Numbered from the stretch's first letter, positions 1 through 11,137 are shown. The stretch: DNA of 64,000 nt from Ypsolopha sequella (GCA_934047225.1 OW204000.1:12976001-13040000), one strand, 5' to 3'. Program-made: numbers and translations. The notes: generated by a model from the sequence alone, not told the origin.

Positions 1-3000
1 CTGGAGTACCGCGACGTGAGATAAAACGTTGCAATGCCGCAAAGAACGCTTCCGTTGTGAGTGCAGAGACTGGTTCCAAATGAACCGCCTTTGTTGCGAG
101 GCAAACGAAAATACAAAAGTACGCCTTTATGAGTTTCGCGTTCCGCAACGTGCTGGATTTAACGAAGAAGTGGCCAGCAAAGTCCGTCGTGATGTGACTA
201 AAAACTGGCTGAGGAGTAACTCTGTCTACTGGAAGATCAGCCATGAGCGGAGCCTTAGGCTGAGCGCGGCACCGGAAACATCTAATACATTTAAACACGC
301 GGTGTCTAATAATACGACGAGCGGACAGAATCCAGTACTGCTGGCGTAATATGGCGTGTAATGTGTCAGCTCCAGGGTGGCAGTGTATTTTGTGATAATG
401 GTCTATGATGAGATCTACGAGCGGACTTGAGCTGGGTAGAATGAGTGGGTGTTGAGCATCATACCTAATTGACGCGTGAGAGAGACGACCACCGACTCTC
501 AAGAGGCCGTCCTTTATGAAGGGCGAGAGGCGCTGGAGCCGAACGGGACAAACCTTATCAGTCTGGATACGATTAATGTCTTCAGCAAACTCATTGTGCT
601 GAACAGAGCGGACCCAGTGCAACAGAGCGTCCCTGCGTTCATTAGCTGTCAACGGACCAGAGCGCCGTGCATCTGGGCTGTGCCGACAATTGAATATGAA
701 CCTTTGAATACAAGCCGTCACTCCAACGAGCTTGTCAAGTGAGCTGTAGCGAGTGAGCAAGTTCAGATCGATATCTGGGGCTGCTATGTGTGCTGTTACC
801 TTTTTGGGTTTAAGGCCTGGGAGAGCATGATGGCCTAGAGCGGGTGGCATCTTGGGCCAAGTGCAGGTAGGTTCTTTGAGCCAACTGGGTGACCACCAAA
901 GGTCATGAGGTGAGAGAGACTGGGCAGACATGCCTCTGCTTGCACAGTCAGCAGGGTTGAGGTTCGTGGGCACATGCCTCCACGTATTGCTAGTTGAAGT
1001 AGCTGTGATCTTAGCCACTCGATTGGCCTCGAAAGTCTGTAATCGGTGAGGTGGGGTATTGAGCCATGCCAACACTATTGTGCTATCTGACCAGCATGTG
1101 TGTGTTTGAATGGCTATATGAGCTGACAGTTGGGCTGACACTCGAGTCATGAGCTGAGATAAAAGAGTCGCGGCTGACAACTCCAATTTCGGGATTGAGA
1201 GGCGAGTCTTGATGGGTGCGACCTTGGACTTGCCAATGATTAGGTGTACATTGACATGTCCAGTGGTATTGCGCTCATGAAGGTAGATAACGGCACCAAA
1301 GCCAGCCTCTGATGCGTCCGCGAACCCGTGAAGTGAGTAAGTAGACGTGGGCTTATACATACAAATGTGTCGAGGTAAACGGAGGTTTGAGAACTGAGGA
1401 AGATCCTCTGAAATGTGTTGCCACTCTGTGTGGACTTCTTCAGAGATAGGCTCATCCCATCCTATTTTCAGAAGCCAAAGCTTCTGCAGAAGAATCTTTG
1501 CGCGGAAGATGACTGGAGTAACCCAGCCATTGGGGTCATAGAGAGACGCTACTGTACTGAGAATGGAGCGCTTTGTGACTTGAGCATGAGTGGGCAGAGA
1601 AATGCGATAAGTGAACTCATCAGTTTGAGGAATCCACTGTATTCCCAGAACCTTAATGGAATTAGAGTCGGGACTGAAGTCAAAGTCCTTGGGCATGTCG
1701 CACTGGTCATCTGGGAACCGTTCAAGGAGCTGGGGCGAGTTGGAGGTCCATTTACTGAGCTGGAAGCCACCTAGGGCGAGTAACTCGATCAGATCGTTTT
1801 GGAGCGACTGAGCAGATTCCACAGAATCTGCACCTGAGAGAATGTCGTCCACAAATATTGATTTGCGGAGGACCTGAGCAGCGTGGGGGTAGCGATGACC
1901 TTCGTCATCAGCCAATTGGAGTAAAGTGCGGATGGCATGGTATGGGCTGGACCTTAATCCATATGTGACGGTATTAAGGGCATACGTGAGCAGGGGCTGG
2001 TCGGGTGAAGACCGCCAGAGAATGAGTTGAAAAGGTCTTTGCTCTGGGTGAATGAGGATATTTCTGAACATCATTCGGATGTCAGTGCTGAAAACTTGTG
2101 AGTGGATCCTGAAGGACATGATAATGTCAACAATATCTTGTTGAAGAGCTGGACCTGTATGAAGACAATCATTTAAATTGACGCCGTTTGAGCTTTTACA
2201 ACTTCCGTCAAAGACGCAGCGTAACTTTTCTGATCCTGGCTTTAATATGCCATGATGTGGGATATAGAAATGGGATTTATGAGCAAAGGTATTGGGGTGA
2301 CACGGCGACATATGTCCCAATTTTATGTAATCTGACATGAACTCTACGTATTTCGAGCGGAAGGGCGGGTTCGCTAGCAGCTTCTTCTCTAAATTGAGAA
2401 ACCTGCGTAACGCAATAGCATGAGTGGAACCTAATGTCGGCGCGTTGTGCAGAAAGGGCAGTGTAACCATATATTGACCTGATGGTTCACGAGTAGTTGT
2501 GGTGCGGAAAATGTCCTCACACTGTTCCTCTAATGGGCTGGTATGCTTGTAGGTTTGGGGTTCCTCGGATTCCCAAAACCTCTCAAGACTTTTGTGAATG
2601 TCATGAGTGGAACGCTCTGAGTCCGTGTGAGAGCCGACAATGTGAACTGAATTGACCTGATTCGTGGGTGAGGTATGTAAACTTTCGAAAGGTCCTATTA
2701 ATGTAAAATCGAATATCGTGCCGAAGGCTATGGGCTTGCCAGGGCCGAGCGAAACCTTGGTTCCGTCTAACACTTGACCAAGAACGTCAGACCCTAGTAT
2801 TAGATCAACCGGAGCTGGTGTGTGGTATTCTCGATCAGCAAGAGGAATCGGTGGGTGACCTGTTAACTGAGCGAGATCTGGAACCTTTTCTAACGGTAGG
2901 TACCCAGTTATGTTCTTCAATATATGGGCTGTGGCCGTGATCGTAGGTGTGTCACGGTGTGTAGGTCGGCATACAATTGTGATTGATGCCTTTGAGTTTT

Positions 3001-3250
3001 GTGTGTGCTGATTTCCAACTCCTGCGATTTTTAGAGATGTATGTTTTAATGGTAAATTTAAAATTCTGACCATGCGCTGAGAACAAAGAGTCAGCATACT
3101 TCCACAGTCTAACAGGGCTCGTGCTGAGTGAAATTGACCATGTACGTCTGCTATTTTAAGTGAGACGGTTGGCAACAAAATTGGTGTGTTAGTGACGTTC
3201 ACTACACATTGTGCGGAGTTACAGGAATTCTCTGTTGGAGTTGAAGTCAT
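1..3250 (-). CDS. BEL Pol polyprotein (protease, RT, RNase H, integrase), partial
   Basis: An open frame runs from the Met codon at 3250 to the left edge. Near the N-terminus is a DUF1758-type retropepsin motif (ALLDCGSM). After that come a linker, a BEL-type RT with the active site FVDD followed by ILSG, an RNase H segment (FADAS) and a zinc-binding integrase start. The frame is unbroken at the site where copy B has lost a base (about 3051). The 3' part of the reading frame is outside the window. Family assignment rests on the RT motif TVTYGL and FVDD, which are typical of BEL/Pao rather than Gypsy or Copia. Confidence 0.8.
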   Translation of the reverse strand, partial: MTSTPTENSCNSAQCVVNVTNTPILLPTVSLKIADVHGQFHSARALLDCGSMLTLCSQRMVRILNLPLKHTSLKIAGVGNQHTQNSKASITIVCRPTHRDTPTITATAHILKNITGYLPLEKVPDLAQLTGHPPIPLADREYHTPAPVDLILGSDVLGQVLDGTKVSLGPGKPIAFGTIFDFTLIGPFESLHTSPTNQVNSVHIVGSHTDSERSTHDIHKSLERFWESEEPQTYKHTSPLEEQCEDIFRTTTTREPSGQYMVTLPFLHNAPTLGSTHAIALRRFLNLEKKLLANPPFRSKYVEFMSDYIKLGHMSPCHPNTFAHKSHFYIPHHGILKPGSEKLRCVFDGSCKSSNGVNLNDCLHTGPALQQDIVDIIMSFRIHSQVFSTDIRMMFRNILIHPEQRPFQLILWRSSPDQPLLTYALNTVTYGLRSSPYHAIRTLLQLADDEGHRYPHAAQVLRKSIFVDDILSGADSVESAQSLQNDLIELLALGGFQLSKWTSNSPQLLERFPDDQCDMPKDFDFSPDSNSIKVLGIQWIPQTDEFTYRISLPTHAQVTKRSILSTVASLYDPNGWVTPVIFRAKILLQKLWLLKIGWDEPISEEVHTEWQHISEDLPQFSNLRLPRHICMYKPTSTYSLHGFADASEAGFGAVIYLHERNTTGHVNVHLIIGKSKVAPIKTRLSIPKLELSAATLLSQLMTRVSAQLSAHIAIQTHTCWSDSTIVLAWLNTPPHRLQTFEANRVAKITATSTSNTWRHVPTNLNPADCASRGMSAQSLSPHDLWWSPSWLKEPTCTWPKMPPALGHHALPGLKPKKVTAHIAAPDIDLNLLTRYSSLDKLVGVTACIQRFIFNCRHSPDARRSGPLTANERRDALLHWVRSVQHNEFAEDINRIQTDKVCPVRLQRLSPFIKDGLLRVGGRLSHASIRYDAQHPLILPSSSPLVDLIIDHYHKIHCHPGADTLHAILRQQYWILSARRIIRHRVFKCIRCFRCRAQPKAPLMADLPVDRVTPQPVFSHITTDFAGHFFVKSSTLRNAKLIKAYFCIFVCLATKAVHLEPVSALTTEAFFAALQRFISRRGTP

Positions 3251-3334
3251 GGAGTGAAAATGAGCTGAGTGTGTATGTGATGAGTGTGCTGAGTGCTGGT
3301 CGTCCTCGCTTTAGTGCTCTGTTATTGTAGGTAG

Positions 3335-3874
3335 TCACTGTTGCCTACCTACCCGAGACCTACTTGGCGATCGCGATTGAGTGGGCGGGTTGGGACGGGA
3401 CGTGTGTGCCTGTGCCGAATGGGGTTGAGGCTCATGCGCTGAGCGCTGTCTGGGCTGCTCACGTAGAGACGGAGGCAGCAAATGAGCAGATGAGCGTGTC
3501 GGAGACATGGCCCCACGGCGATGCAGTGAAGTGTGGTGGTCAGTCCGCCCACACGCCTTGCATGCACGTGTAGACCTGCACTTGTACTCATAATGAGGAC
3601 CCATACAGCGCTGACAGCGGTTGCGCGCTAGAATAAAGTCCCAACGACCTTGAACTGGCTGGTTGTTGAACTCTGGGCAGGCGATGAGTTTGTGTCCCCT
3701 ATTCTTGCAGTATGGGCATGCCATACCACCAGTAGAGGAAGAAGGTTGAGCCGAATAATTTTGTTGGCGAGTGGGTGATGGGGATGTTTGGGCCGAGTAA
3801 ACTGGCGCTGTCGCAAATGCCAAAAATGGTTGACGAATAGGACGGGGGGAGCGATTGTCCTGCCGAGGAGCCAT
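3335..3874 (-). CDS. BEL Gag C-terminal part with zinc knuckles (fragment)
   Basis: This frame codes for about 179 residues with CPYCKNRGHKLIAC and a second Cys/His cluster (CQRCMGPH, then CKACGRTDH), the zinc knuckles typical of BEL Gag. The C-terminus is Ser/Arg/Pro-rich. A stop separates it from Pol, whose Met lies 85 bp downstream. The frame is closed by a stop a short way upstream of the knuckles, and a different frame upstream has Gag-like composition, so the N-terminal Gag looks frameshifted. Compared with copy B it lacks two short insertions of 9 bp. Confidence 0.65.
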   Translation of the reverse strand: MAPRQDNRSPRPIRQPFLAFATAPVYSAQTSPSPTRQQNYSAQPSSSTGGMACPYCKNRGHKLIACPEFNNQPVQGRWDFILARNRCQRCMGPHYEYKCRSTRACKACGRTDHHTSLHRRGAMSPTRSSAHLLPPSLREQPRQRSAHEPQPHSAQAHTSRPNPPTQSRSPSRSRVGRQQ

Positions 3875-4097
3875 GGGGCGGAACTCTTGATGAGCCTGGT
3901 AGGACTGACGTGGAGTACCCTGAAAAGAGACCCTGGTGTGACAGTACGTAAAAACAGTAGTTCTTCTCTAAGACGTTCCACAATCGGTAATTCAATGGAT
4001 TCAAGCCAGACCTTCCGGAAGACTAAGGTTCGCATGCAACGAAGCAACAAACAAACTCTGGTAAATTCATCTCAGACATCTCAGGATTTATACATAC

Positions 4098-4241
4098 TTT
4101 TCCATCAAAAGCCTCCTGCAGGGCTTGTCGAGCGATGAGTTGTGCCTTGAATTTCTCCATCTCTTTCTTAGCGTCGGCTTTGATGACGTCAACTTCGTTC
4201 TTGTACGCTTCCAATTGGAACTGAAGACTTTCATTTTCACG
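4098..4241 (-). CDS. ENOX: ENOX exon 8 (copy A), coiled-coil segment
   Basis: The exon has 48 codons, phase 0 at both ends. The acceptor is tttcgttacag before the CGT codon and the donor is AAA|gtatgt. The product is a charged coiled coil; its RENESLQFQLEAYKNEV resembles the EENDSLRWQLDAYRNEV stretch of vertebrate ENOX1/2. The BEL element begins about 40-50 bp after the donor. The next exon of this copy lies beyond the left edge; its equivalent in the duplicate is at 51626-51772. Confidence 0.8.
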
Positions 4242-4351
4242 CTGTAACGAAACATCATATAAAGTGTACAAATTTAAAAAAAAAACTTTCCTTCGTCTCA
4301 TTATATAGAAGAAAACTTTTGTTCGCGTAGCACTGCCTACTTTTAACATTT

Positions 4352-4718
4352 GTCAGACAAAATCTGACTAAGTATAGATATAGTTGGGGTTTACATCAAT
4401 GAACATTATCCCTATTTATCTATAAGTAAACCGATTCTAGTTCCTAGATATGCATGCAGCAAATTGGCGACAACAAAGCCGAATTACACTATGACGGGCC
4501 TTAAAAAGTAAGCAGAAAACCACAAGGTAATTTTTCAGGCAAAATCTGACTAAGTATAGATATAGTTGGGGTTTATTTACATCAATGAACATTGTCCTTA
4601 TTTATCTGTAAGTAAACCGATTCTAGTTCCTAGATATGCATTCAAGTAAATTGGCGACAACCAAGCCGAATTACACTATAACGGGCCTGAAAAAGTTAGC
4701 GGAAAACCACAAGGTAAT
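4352..4718. repeat. 188-bp tandem duplication in ENOX intron 7
   Basis: Two direct copies lie side by side, about 4352-4530 and 4540-4718. Both begin with aaaatctgactaagtata and end near aaccacaaggtaa. The second copy ends at the donor of exon 7. It is also present in the right duplicate at about 59043-59405, so it predates the large duplication. A similar phrase (caaaatctgacta) recurs alone at about 8324. Confidence 0.85.
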
Positions 4719-4725
4719 CACTTAC

Positions 4726-4842
4726 CTTCAATTGCGAATCGTCATTATTGCCCGAAGACGCCATGTTGAAACCATTATTGAAGTCCTGGTTGTCCTCATT
4801 ATAGAATTTCTCATTGAATTCCTCTTTTAGATTACCGAATTC
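4726..4842 (-). CDS. ENOX: ENOX exon 7 (copy A)
   Basis: The exon has 39 codons, phase 0 to phase 0. The acceptor is ttttttcag before GAATTC and the donor is AAG|gtaagt. It encodes an acidic, Asn-rich linker (EEFNEKFYNEDN) that corresponds to the poorly conserved acidic region before the ENOX coiled coil. Position and phase support it more than sequence conservation does. A 188-bp tandem duplication of intron sequence starts directly past its donor. Confidence 0.7.
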
Positions 4843-5448
4843 CTGAAAAAATATTTAATTATTAAATTACGAAAACAAAATACGAAAAAGGAAGTTGTTA
4901 ATTATTTTTTTTAAGAAACCGTGGCAAGCGAAAATTTTAGCTCGTTTTTAATGTTTTGTTTCGAAGCGCTCACTAGACAGAAATAAAATATCGCCTGCGG
5001 ATGCGGACGTGTTCATTTTATAATTCGATTCATTGCTAACAGGCTGGAACTTCCACACAATACCAGGACAAGTTGACGTTATCGACGAATCTGGGGTACT
5101 AGGCATGAACTTGGTATCGACTCGACATCGATTCGATAAATAAAAATGTAACTCTTATTTCATTGCAATAAGGGTTATCGTTTAGAATGTATCGATTCTA
5201 TCTGTTAAATTTATCTAAGCGACGCGTACGTGCTCGCATAGCTGATTTTGGTAAGTTTTGTTTAATATATATATAAAATACCATAAGATAAAATAAAATC
5301 GGCTAACTCTCTAAGATAAAATAAAAAAACTCTCACCACCAGACATTAATAAAATATTTCATGGGGGTTTTCTATCCTTAACTTTTGACGTTTGGCATCC
5401 TTCGAGTTTGTGCGCGAGTCCGACTCGCACCACCACACAATACGTACC

Positions 5449-5640
5449 CCTATTATAAATGCGAAAGCGTGTTTGTGGGTTTATTGGTTTGTCCTTCTTT
5501 TACGTAGCAACAGAGCAACGAATCGACGTTGTTTTTTGCATAGAGATAGTTTAAGGGCTGGAGAGTGACATAGACTACTTTTTATCCCGGAAAAAACAAA
5601 CGAAATCAGCGCGGGCAAAGCCGCGTGCAAAAGCTAATAT
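5449..5640 (+). mobile_element. Short non-autonomous Helitron-like element
   Basis: It starts near acccctattataaatgcg and ends in a GC-rich hairpin (gcgggcaaagccgc) followed by gcaaaagctaa, the Helitron-type 3' end (hairpin, then CTRR). The flanks on both sides (cattgcatggggg-like sequence) look like one older repeat split by this insertion. The same element is in the right duplicate at about 60137-60328, and a related copy is at 47421. Confidence 0.65.
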
Positions 5641-7122
5641 AAAATATTGCATGGGGGTTTTTTATCCTTAGGTTTTGACTTTTGGCACCCTTTGGGTACG
5701 GAACCCTAAAACCTTATGGTAAATAACAACATTATTGAAGCCATAGCACCTTGATGTTCAAGGCGACAAAAAACAAGACGGTATAAAGGCGCTGAAAAAC
5801 AATTTGGGACCCTCTAAGCGTGGAACCCAAATTTTAATTATAGACAGAGTAGGTACTACAATCTGACCCAATGTGGAACTTGTATGTATTTAAATTACTG
5901 TGTTTAAGATAGAGCTGGAACAAAATATGTTGATTTTTATTGGTAAGTGACCCCTAAGTTCCAATTTCTTAAATTTATTATTATTTGCCGTGACAGTAAC
6001 ACGTATTCTGTGGAAATTTGAACTGGCTACCTATTACAGTTGAAGCTGTAGACCTTTGTGTCAGACGGACGGACGGACAAATCCTCAGGGCGTGAGTTCT
6101 ACACGCATGCACTTGATCGGTTTTTTTTCAACCGTACACTAACAAATTTCATCAAAACTTATTTTGACAAGGTCCCTGCCTAATGGCAATTATTACGATT
6201 TGCAGTCTTTTGCAAGAATTCCTTATAGCGACAAAAGACGATACGTATCAATACTTCTACGACAGAATTTAGCAACTGAGCAGAATTTTGTAAGTGCTGT
6301 ACTGTTGTAATTAATACAACTTGCTTGAACTTTTTCACTTCTAAAATTTTGAAAATTCCTTGGGCATTTTCATGCTAATTACTACTGTAGTGACGGAACA
6401 CTTAGCTGACTTTTACCTGACCTTGTCATATTTGGAGCCTTCCTCATCCATACCACAAAATAACAACTTACAGAATGTTTACTCCGCATAACTAGCGAAA
6501 ACAGGCGCACGCACACATAGACGCGTACGTACGACGATCTCGAAGACACTCGGGTGAATGCCAATACGAAATTCTGCCGAGATCATCATACGTAAGTGTC
6601 TTTCTGGTAGTATCTATTTTGTGTCCATACGTTACCTTCACTGCCAAAACGGCAGAATAAAAAACTACACTTTTAAGCGAGGTTAAATAAAACGAAAAAT
6701 TTCTCGACCATGTAATAGGTGCGTGCATAAAACTATTCTCATCACATTGTATACTTATACCTGTTTACCAGTACACTTACCACAGCACGACATCCACTCG
6801 CCATGATCACCACGCTTCGAAGGACAGTTTCATCAGGAACTTATTTTGTTTACAAAATAAAGCTTTTGAACCACGAAACCTTACCTATTTTTCTTACAAG
6901 GTACAATAGTGCCAGAGTAAATGTAACATGCAGACAATATTTTTTGAGAAGCTAGAGCATGACACCTGATACCAAAATACACTCGTAGTAGATTGCATTT
7001 GACCAATTTACGAACTATAGGCTAACCGGATAAGTCGTGACTGGGACGCGGGGGGTGGCGACAGACGAAAGCGGGCGGCAGTCTTTTGATGGAGAGAGTG
7101 TATTTTATTACACTCTTATCTC

Positions 7123-7861
7123 TATAGGTTGTCAACTTCGTGCCTACCGCGCCCACGGGGTATAGGGGTTGACGGCCGGGGTCTCGGAGGGGATGCGGAT
7201 GGTGTGGCGGGAGGGTGAGCGAGCACGACGCGTGGGGCGGACCAAGGCGGATAGCCAGTCGCCGGGGAGGTCGCTCGCTCCATAGATAAGGTTAGTATAA
7301 ACCGATGTATAATGTAGTAGATGCTAGTTATTGTTGGCACTTGGTGGAATTTATAAAACATTGTTTAAAAAAAACACTTTTACTTATTCACATATACAGT
7401 AAACTTTATTATGTCCGACCGGTTTCGCTGTAAAGCATTTTCTAGGGCCTTTTACAAATCCTAACTAACAAAGAAAATAATTTTATACTACAACCTTGTC
7501 TAAAAATAACGTGCAATAAATGAAAAAAATACTACAACCATGTAATTTTTAGACATGATTGTAGTATAAAATTATTTTCTTTGTTAGTTAGGATTTGTAA
7601 AAGGCCCTAGAAAATGCTTTACAAGGAAACCGGTCGGGCATTATAAAGTTTACTGTATATGTGGATAAGTATAAGTGTTTTTTTAAACAACGATGTATAA
7701 TGGATCTCTTTTGTAGACTCCATGATATTTTAAAGTTGTCAATATCATACTGGTACTTGAAATGCCATGCGCACGGCCCTGCACACTAAGTCGCGTACTA
7801 CCTCGTACCCGCTTACCCCTGTACCCCGTGGCCGCGGTAAGCACGAAGTTGACAACCTATA
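7123..7861. mobile_element. TIR element with a nested foldback MITE
   Basis: The outer ends form an imperfect inverted repeat of about 50 bp beginning tataggttgtcaacttcgtg. Inside, 7360-7692 is a second palindrome with arms of about 150 bp (arm phrase aaaggccctagaaaatgctt). There are therefore two inverted-repeat elements, one within the other. Neither codes for a transposase. The outer element is GC-rich on its left side, unlike its surroundings. Confidence 0.7.
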
Positions 7862-8514
7862 ATCCTGTTTGCCTCTGAAGGAACTATAGGAAATATAGGA
7901 ATACAATTTAATTGAGAGCCGGGGTAAGTATGAGGGAAGATAGCAACGGTGAAAGTCGATAATGGTGTCAACTTGTTGATTAACCAGTCAACAGACATAA
8001 ATTTAAATGCATTCTGTAAAAGCTGATCAGATTCAGATTCAAATCAGAAAAATTATAAACAATAAATTAATAACAGATTTCAATTGATATTCGAAATCAG
8101 ATGCCAAATTTTAATAAGAGGTCAATTGGCATTTTTCTAGGCAGTAATAATATGTATTCAACCTTATCAATTAATTGCAACAGGATATAAATCTCATAAT
8201 CTCACTGGTCCAATTAATACTTTTGTACTCATCTGTACCTCCTCCCCCCGCTAACGGTCTTCGCCCCGGCTCTCCAATAAATTGTATTCCTATACTTACA
8301 CTATTACAGTGAAACTTGTGAGGCAAAATCTGACTAACATATCGTAAATCCGCGAGTAACCGTTTTATATTTACCTCTATTATGAGAGAGTGTATCTCTC
8401 ACTGTAAGTCCACCCCCGCGCCCCTGTAGCGTCGCAGGCGAAGTCTGACTCATCCGGCCGGTCTATAAGAACGGGATTACCTATAGAAACGAATAAAACG
8501 AGAGCAGTAAATAC

Positions 8515-8621
8515 CTGTGTCATTTTCTGCCAGGTCTCAATGTTTTTCCGCTGAGGCTTGGTGAAGTGATCCCAGACGCGCTGGTGAGTAGCGGCACTAA
8601 ACACTTTCGCCACCTGTTCGA
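8515..8621 (-). CDS. ENOX: ENOX exon 6
   Basis: The exon has 107 nt; the first two bases complete a codon begun in exon 5 (phase 1) and the end is phase 0. The acceptor is gctcactcag and the donor is ACACAG|gtattt. The encoded VWDHFTKPQRKNIETW is a close match to the WDHFTKAQRKNI core of vertebrate ENOX proteins. This is the strongest ENOX signature outside the RRM. Confidence 0.88.
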
Positions 8622-10823
8622 CTGAGTGAGCACAATTTCATATTAAAGAGTAAAGCCGTTGCAAGTAGACCTCACATACCGTCGGACATTCGCGACTGGT
8701 GTCTCGGGCTCAGGAAGGACCATACATTTTAGCAGTTCACTTGTGAAATGTCAACTCCTGTTTTGAAGGCACAATTATGTCGAGAACGCAGGAGCTCGCA
8801 GCGTTGCGTTGTGTCGTCTCGATAGGATAGCTTTACCTTCATACTGATAACGTGTAATGTTTCAACAATATACCTTCATCTTTGTGATTTCATTTAAATA
8901 TTTATTAACAGCTTTGAGACATAGGAGAGAAAAGTAACAGTGTTATGTCTTCACTAGCTGTTGCCCACAACTTCGTTCGCGTGGAAGAAAATAATGCGGC
9001 CACAGTGTAATCCCTTGGGAATCCCGCAATCAAAAGTACCTCAGTTTTTAAGTTGGATAATAAGTTATCGAAAAGTGATCTCCCTTCCTTCTTTCTTTAC
9101 AATCCAAGTCTCACTGCTGAGGATCGTACAGTGGTAACCGCGTCAAAACGTCGCAACAAAAATTCCGATAAAAATAGTGCCTAACCCGTTTCATCAAAGA
9201 AGGTATCAACATCTAGTCTGTTATACAATTACTGCAAATAAAATCGCATTTAAACTTTTTATTTACCCAAATAGATCACGCTGTTTAAACCAAATTATTA
9301 AATATATATTTGTGCGCGTTCTAATAATGAACAGCGCCACCTGTTGATTTTTCATGTACTAAAATTGTATACGCTAAATAATTAAATAATTCTAACCAAA
9401 GTTTTGTTGTTATTTCCTTTTATACAATCGGTCGTGACGTCTATAGGCCTTCATCGCCAGGAATTATTATTTGCTATGTAACTTCTAATGCTTCTAACAG
9501 TAAAAAGGTAAATTCCAAAAATCTCTAAATGACGATAACTTTTTTTTCCTACATCCGATTTTTATGAAACAAAGTCTATATTCTAATCCAAATTAAGCTC
9601 TGTCCACCTGTGAAAACTATATAAAAATTCGTTCTGTGGTTTCGGAGATGTGCGCGAACAAACTGACAGACAGACAAAAAAGAATTCTAAAAATAGCTGA
9701 TTTATGTTTTATACTCTTTTTAGTCACCCCTTTCTATTTTTATTACTATTATTCAATGTAAAGACACCGGGTTATACTCTTGTATTATATGAAGGGTACA
9801 GGGGAATAAAGATGATAGTCACTAAGACTCTAAGATACAGAATTTCATATTTTTATACGGAGTTGACTTTTGACTTTAATTTACTAAACAGTAAGACTCC
9901 AAATAGGACAGATTTTGAATTCCGTTGTTTTATAAGTTTTAATGAATTTGTGACATTCATCTTTTTTCCCCTGTACCCTTCATATGTATTGATATAAAAT
10001 AACACACAAAACATTTAAAAACTTCCAAATCTCGACATACCTTGGTAGTAGGGGTGCGCCGCAGTTAAGTACGACGCCACCCGACTTCCGTGAATTTATG
10101 TCGGCAGCCCTAATGCGTGCGTCTCCCGAGCTTTATTTCAAGGACACTGCCCAGACGTAATACATATTACTTTTCTCTACTGTGGTTGAGAGAAAGGCAA
10201 AGGATTTATTGTTAAAACATTTGACTTACACAATCCCCAATTAGCAGAAATTCTGATATGTTCAAGAGGGTGTCTAGATAAGATCGCCACTGGGAGTATG
10301 CCATCAAGTGACCGGTTTAACTACGAAGAGACTTGAGTGAAGCCAGAGAGACCAGACCATTAAAGTGACCATAAAATATATTTTGACCAGACTGACTTCA
10401 CATGTATAAATTGTAAAGACTGAACCGTTAGAGATTTTTAGACGTGTAAGGGATAGGGCCAATGACCATTAGAGTGACCAGTATAATATTGATATGAGCA
10501 TAAGCAATTCATGTTTCACTTAATTTCCTAAAGAAATTTTGATAATATAGTTACGTTATCTTATCTGATATACATAATTGTGTTTAGCAAATTATGTTTG
10601 GTATAATTGAAACATGAATTGCAGTATAAAAATTTAGCCCTTTACTTTCGTAAAGGTACCGTACCACATTTACTTACCACTTGTTTTACATGTTAACAAA
10701 ATAATTTTGACAAACAAGGCTCATATTTTATGTACAGTTCAGAATAGAGAGACCTATGTAAGAGCCAGACTGATCTGACTAAGTGACTGAGAACTCTGAT
10801 TGGCCAAATCCTTTAACACTTAC
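8622..10823. other. ENOX intron 5
   Basis: Apart from the MITE at 9788-9988 and the dispersed repeat at 9670-9780, this is AT-rich intron sequence. A weak imperfect palindrome lies at 10500-10640. No exon with acceptable splice sites and phase was found. Confidence 0.5.
9788..9988. mobile_element. MITE with 27-bp TIR (Tc1/mariner-like)
   Basis: The ends mirror each other (tatgaagggtacagggga), and flanking TA dinucleotides would fit Tc1/mariner-type target duplication. The sequence just before it (9670-9780) resembles 13105-13230, so a second dispersed repeat abuts it. Confidence 0.55.
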
Positions 10824-11007
10824 GTTGTTCGATGACTCTCTCAATGTTAGTCCTGACTCTTTCTTTGCATTCTTGCAACTCCTCTTCAGATTGCATCTTC
10901 TCATTAAAGAGTCTTCGAATGTGTGCGTTCGTAGCCTGAATCATCGAGTAGAACTGATTGGCGTTTTTCTTAGAGCATTCACCGCGCTCAAGCCAAGAAA
11001 GAAGAGT
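10824..11007 (-). CDS. ENOX: ENOX exon 5
   Basis: The exon has 184 nt, phase 0 in and phase 1 out. The acceptor is gattttcag and the donor is CAAC|gtaagt. It encodes TLLSWLERGECSKKNANQFY followed by SMIQATNAHIRRL, matching the ENOX segment TLLTWIERGEVNRRSANNFY and SMIQSANSHVRRL. It is helical and lies between the RRM region and the coiled coil. Confidence 0.88.
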
Positions 11008-11137
11008 CTGAAAATCACGAGCGTAGTCAGGTTATAGTTTCGGAGGGGTTCAACAAAATAAAACGATAAAAAGTGCATGAAATAAAATTAACATTCATTG
11101 TTTGTGAAAATTGATTGTTTGCGAACGCAAAACGCAG

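Larger units (their letters stand above)
1..4060 (-). mobile_element. BEL/Pao retrotransposon, copy A (partial)
   Basis: This is a minus-strand BEL/Pao-type element inside an ENOX intron. From high to low coordinate it shows a gag remnant with zinc knuckles, an aspartic protease-like segment, reverse transcriptase, RNase H and integrase; the rest lies beyond the left edge. Its 5' end (about 4050) runs straight into sequence flanking ENOX exon 8, with no recognisable LTR and no N-terminal gag, so it looks 5'-truncated. It differs from copy B by one base in the protease-RT region: this copy keeps one frame there and copy B does not. It is annotated as a transposable element; the domain order is what identifies BEL. 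Confidence 0.85.
1..6518. repeat. Left copy of a large duplicated segment
   Basis: This segment recurs almost base for base at 54672-61207 in the same orientation. It holds BEL copy A, ENOX exons 8 and 7, a 188-bp tandem duplication and a small Helitron. Differences seen by eye are scattered single bases and short indels, for example one extra A near 3051, a missing 9-bp stretch near 3415, another near 3716 and an extra 4 bp near 4574. Similarity stops at the CR1-like insertion in the right copy, not at a clear duplication end, so the true repeat probably extends past both window edges. It may be a real tandem duplication or two haplotypes placed in series. Confidence 0.95.
4843..8514. other. 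ENOX intron between exons 7 and 6
   Basis: This stretch is non-coding by the criteria I could apply. It holds the mini-Helitron at 5449, an older lepidopteran repeat around 5380-5720, and the nested TIR element at 7123-7861. The left-copy duplication ends being recognisable at 6518. The rest is AT-rich with no supported feature. Confidence 0.6.

Noticed and set aside
29..349. 106-codon plus-strand frame identical in both duplicates
   Set aside because: It is antisense to BEL integrase; conservation between copies comes from the duplication, not from selection.
1415..1774. 119-codon plus-strand frame (and its copy at 56086)
   Set aside because: It is antisense to the BEL RT/RNase H coding frame and has no motif of its own.
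7122..7361. 79-codon Pro/Arg-rich minus-strand frame
   Set aside because: It is the GC-rich side of a TIR element, with no splice or homology support.
9704..9997. 97-codon plus-strand frame
   Set aside because: It spans a MITE and a dispersed repeat and is Phe/Tyr-rich from AT composition.
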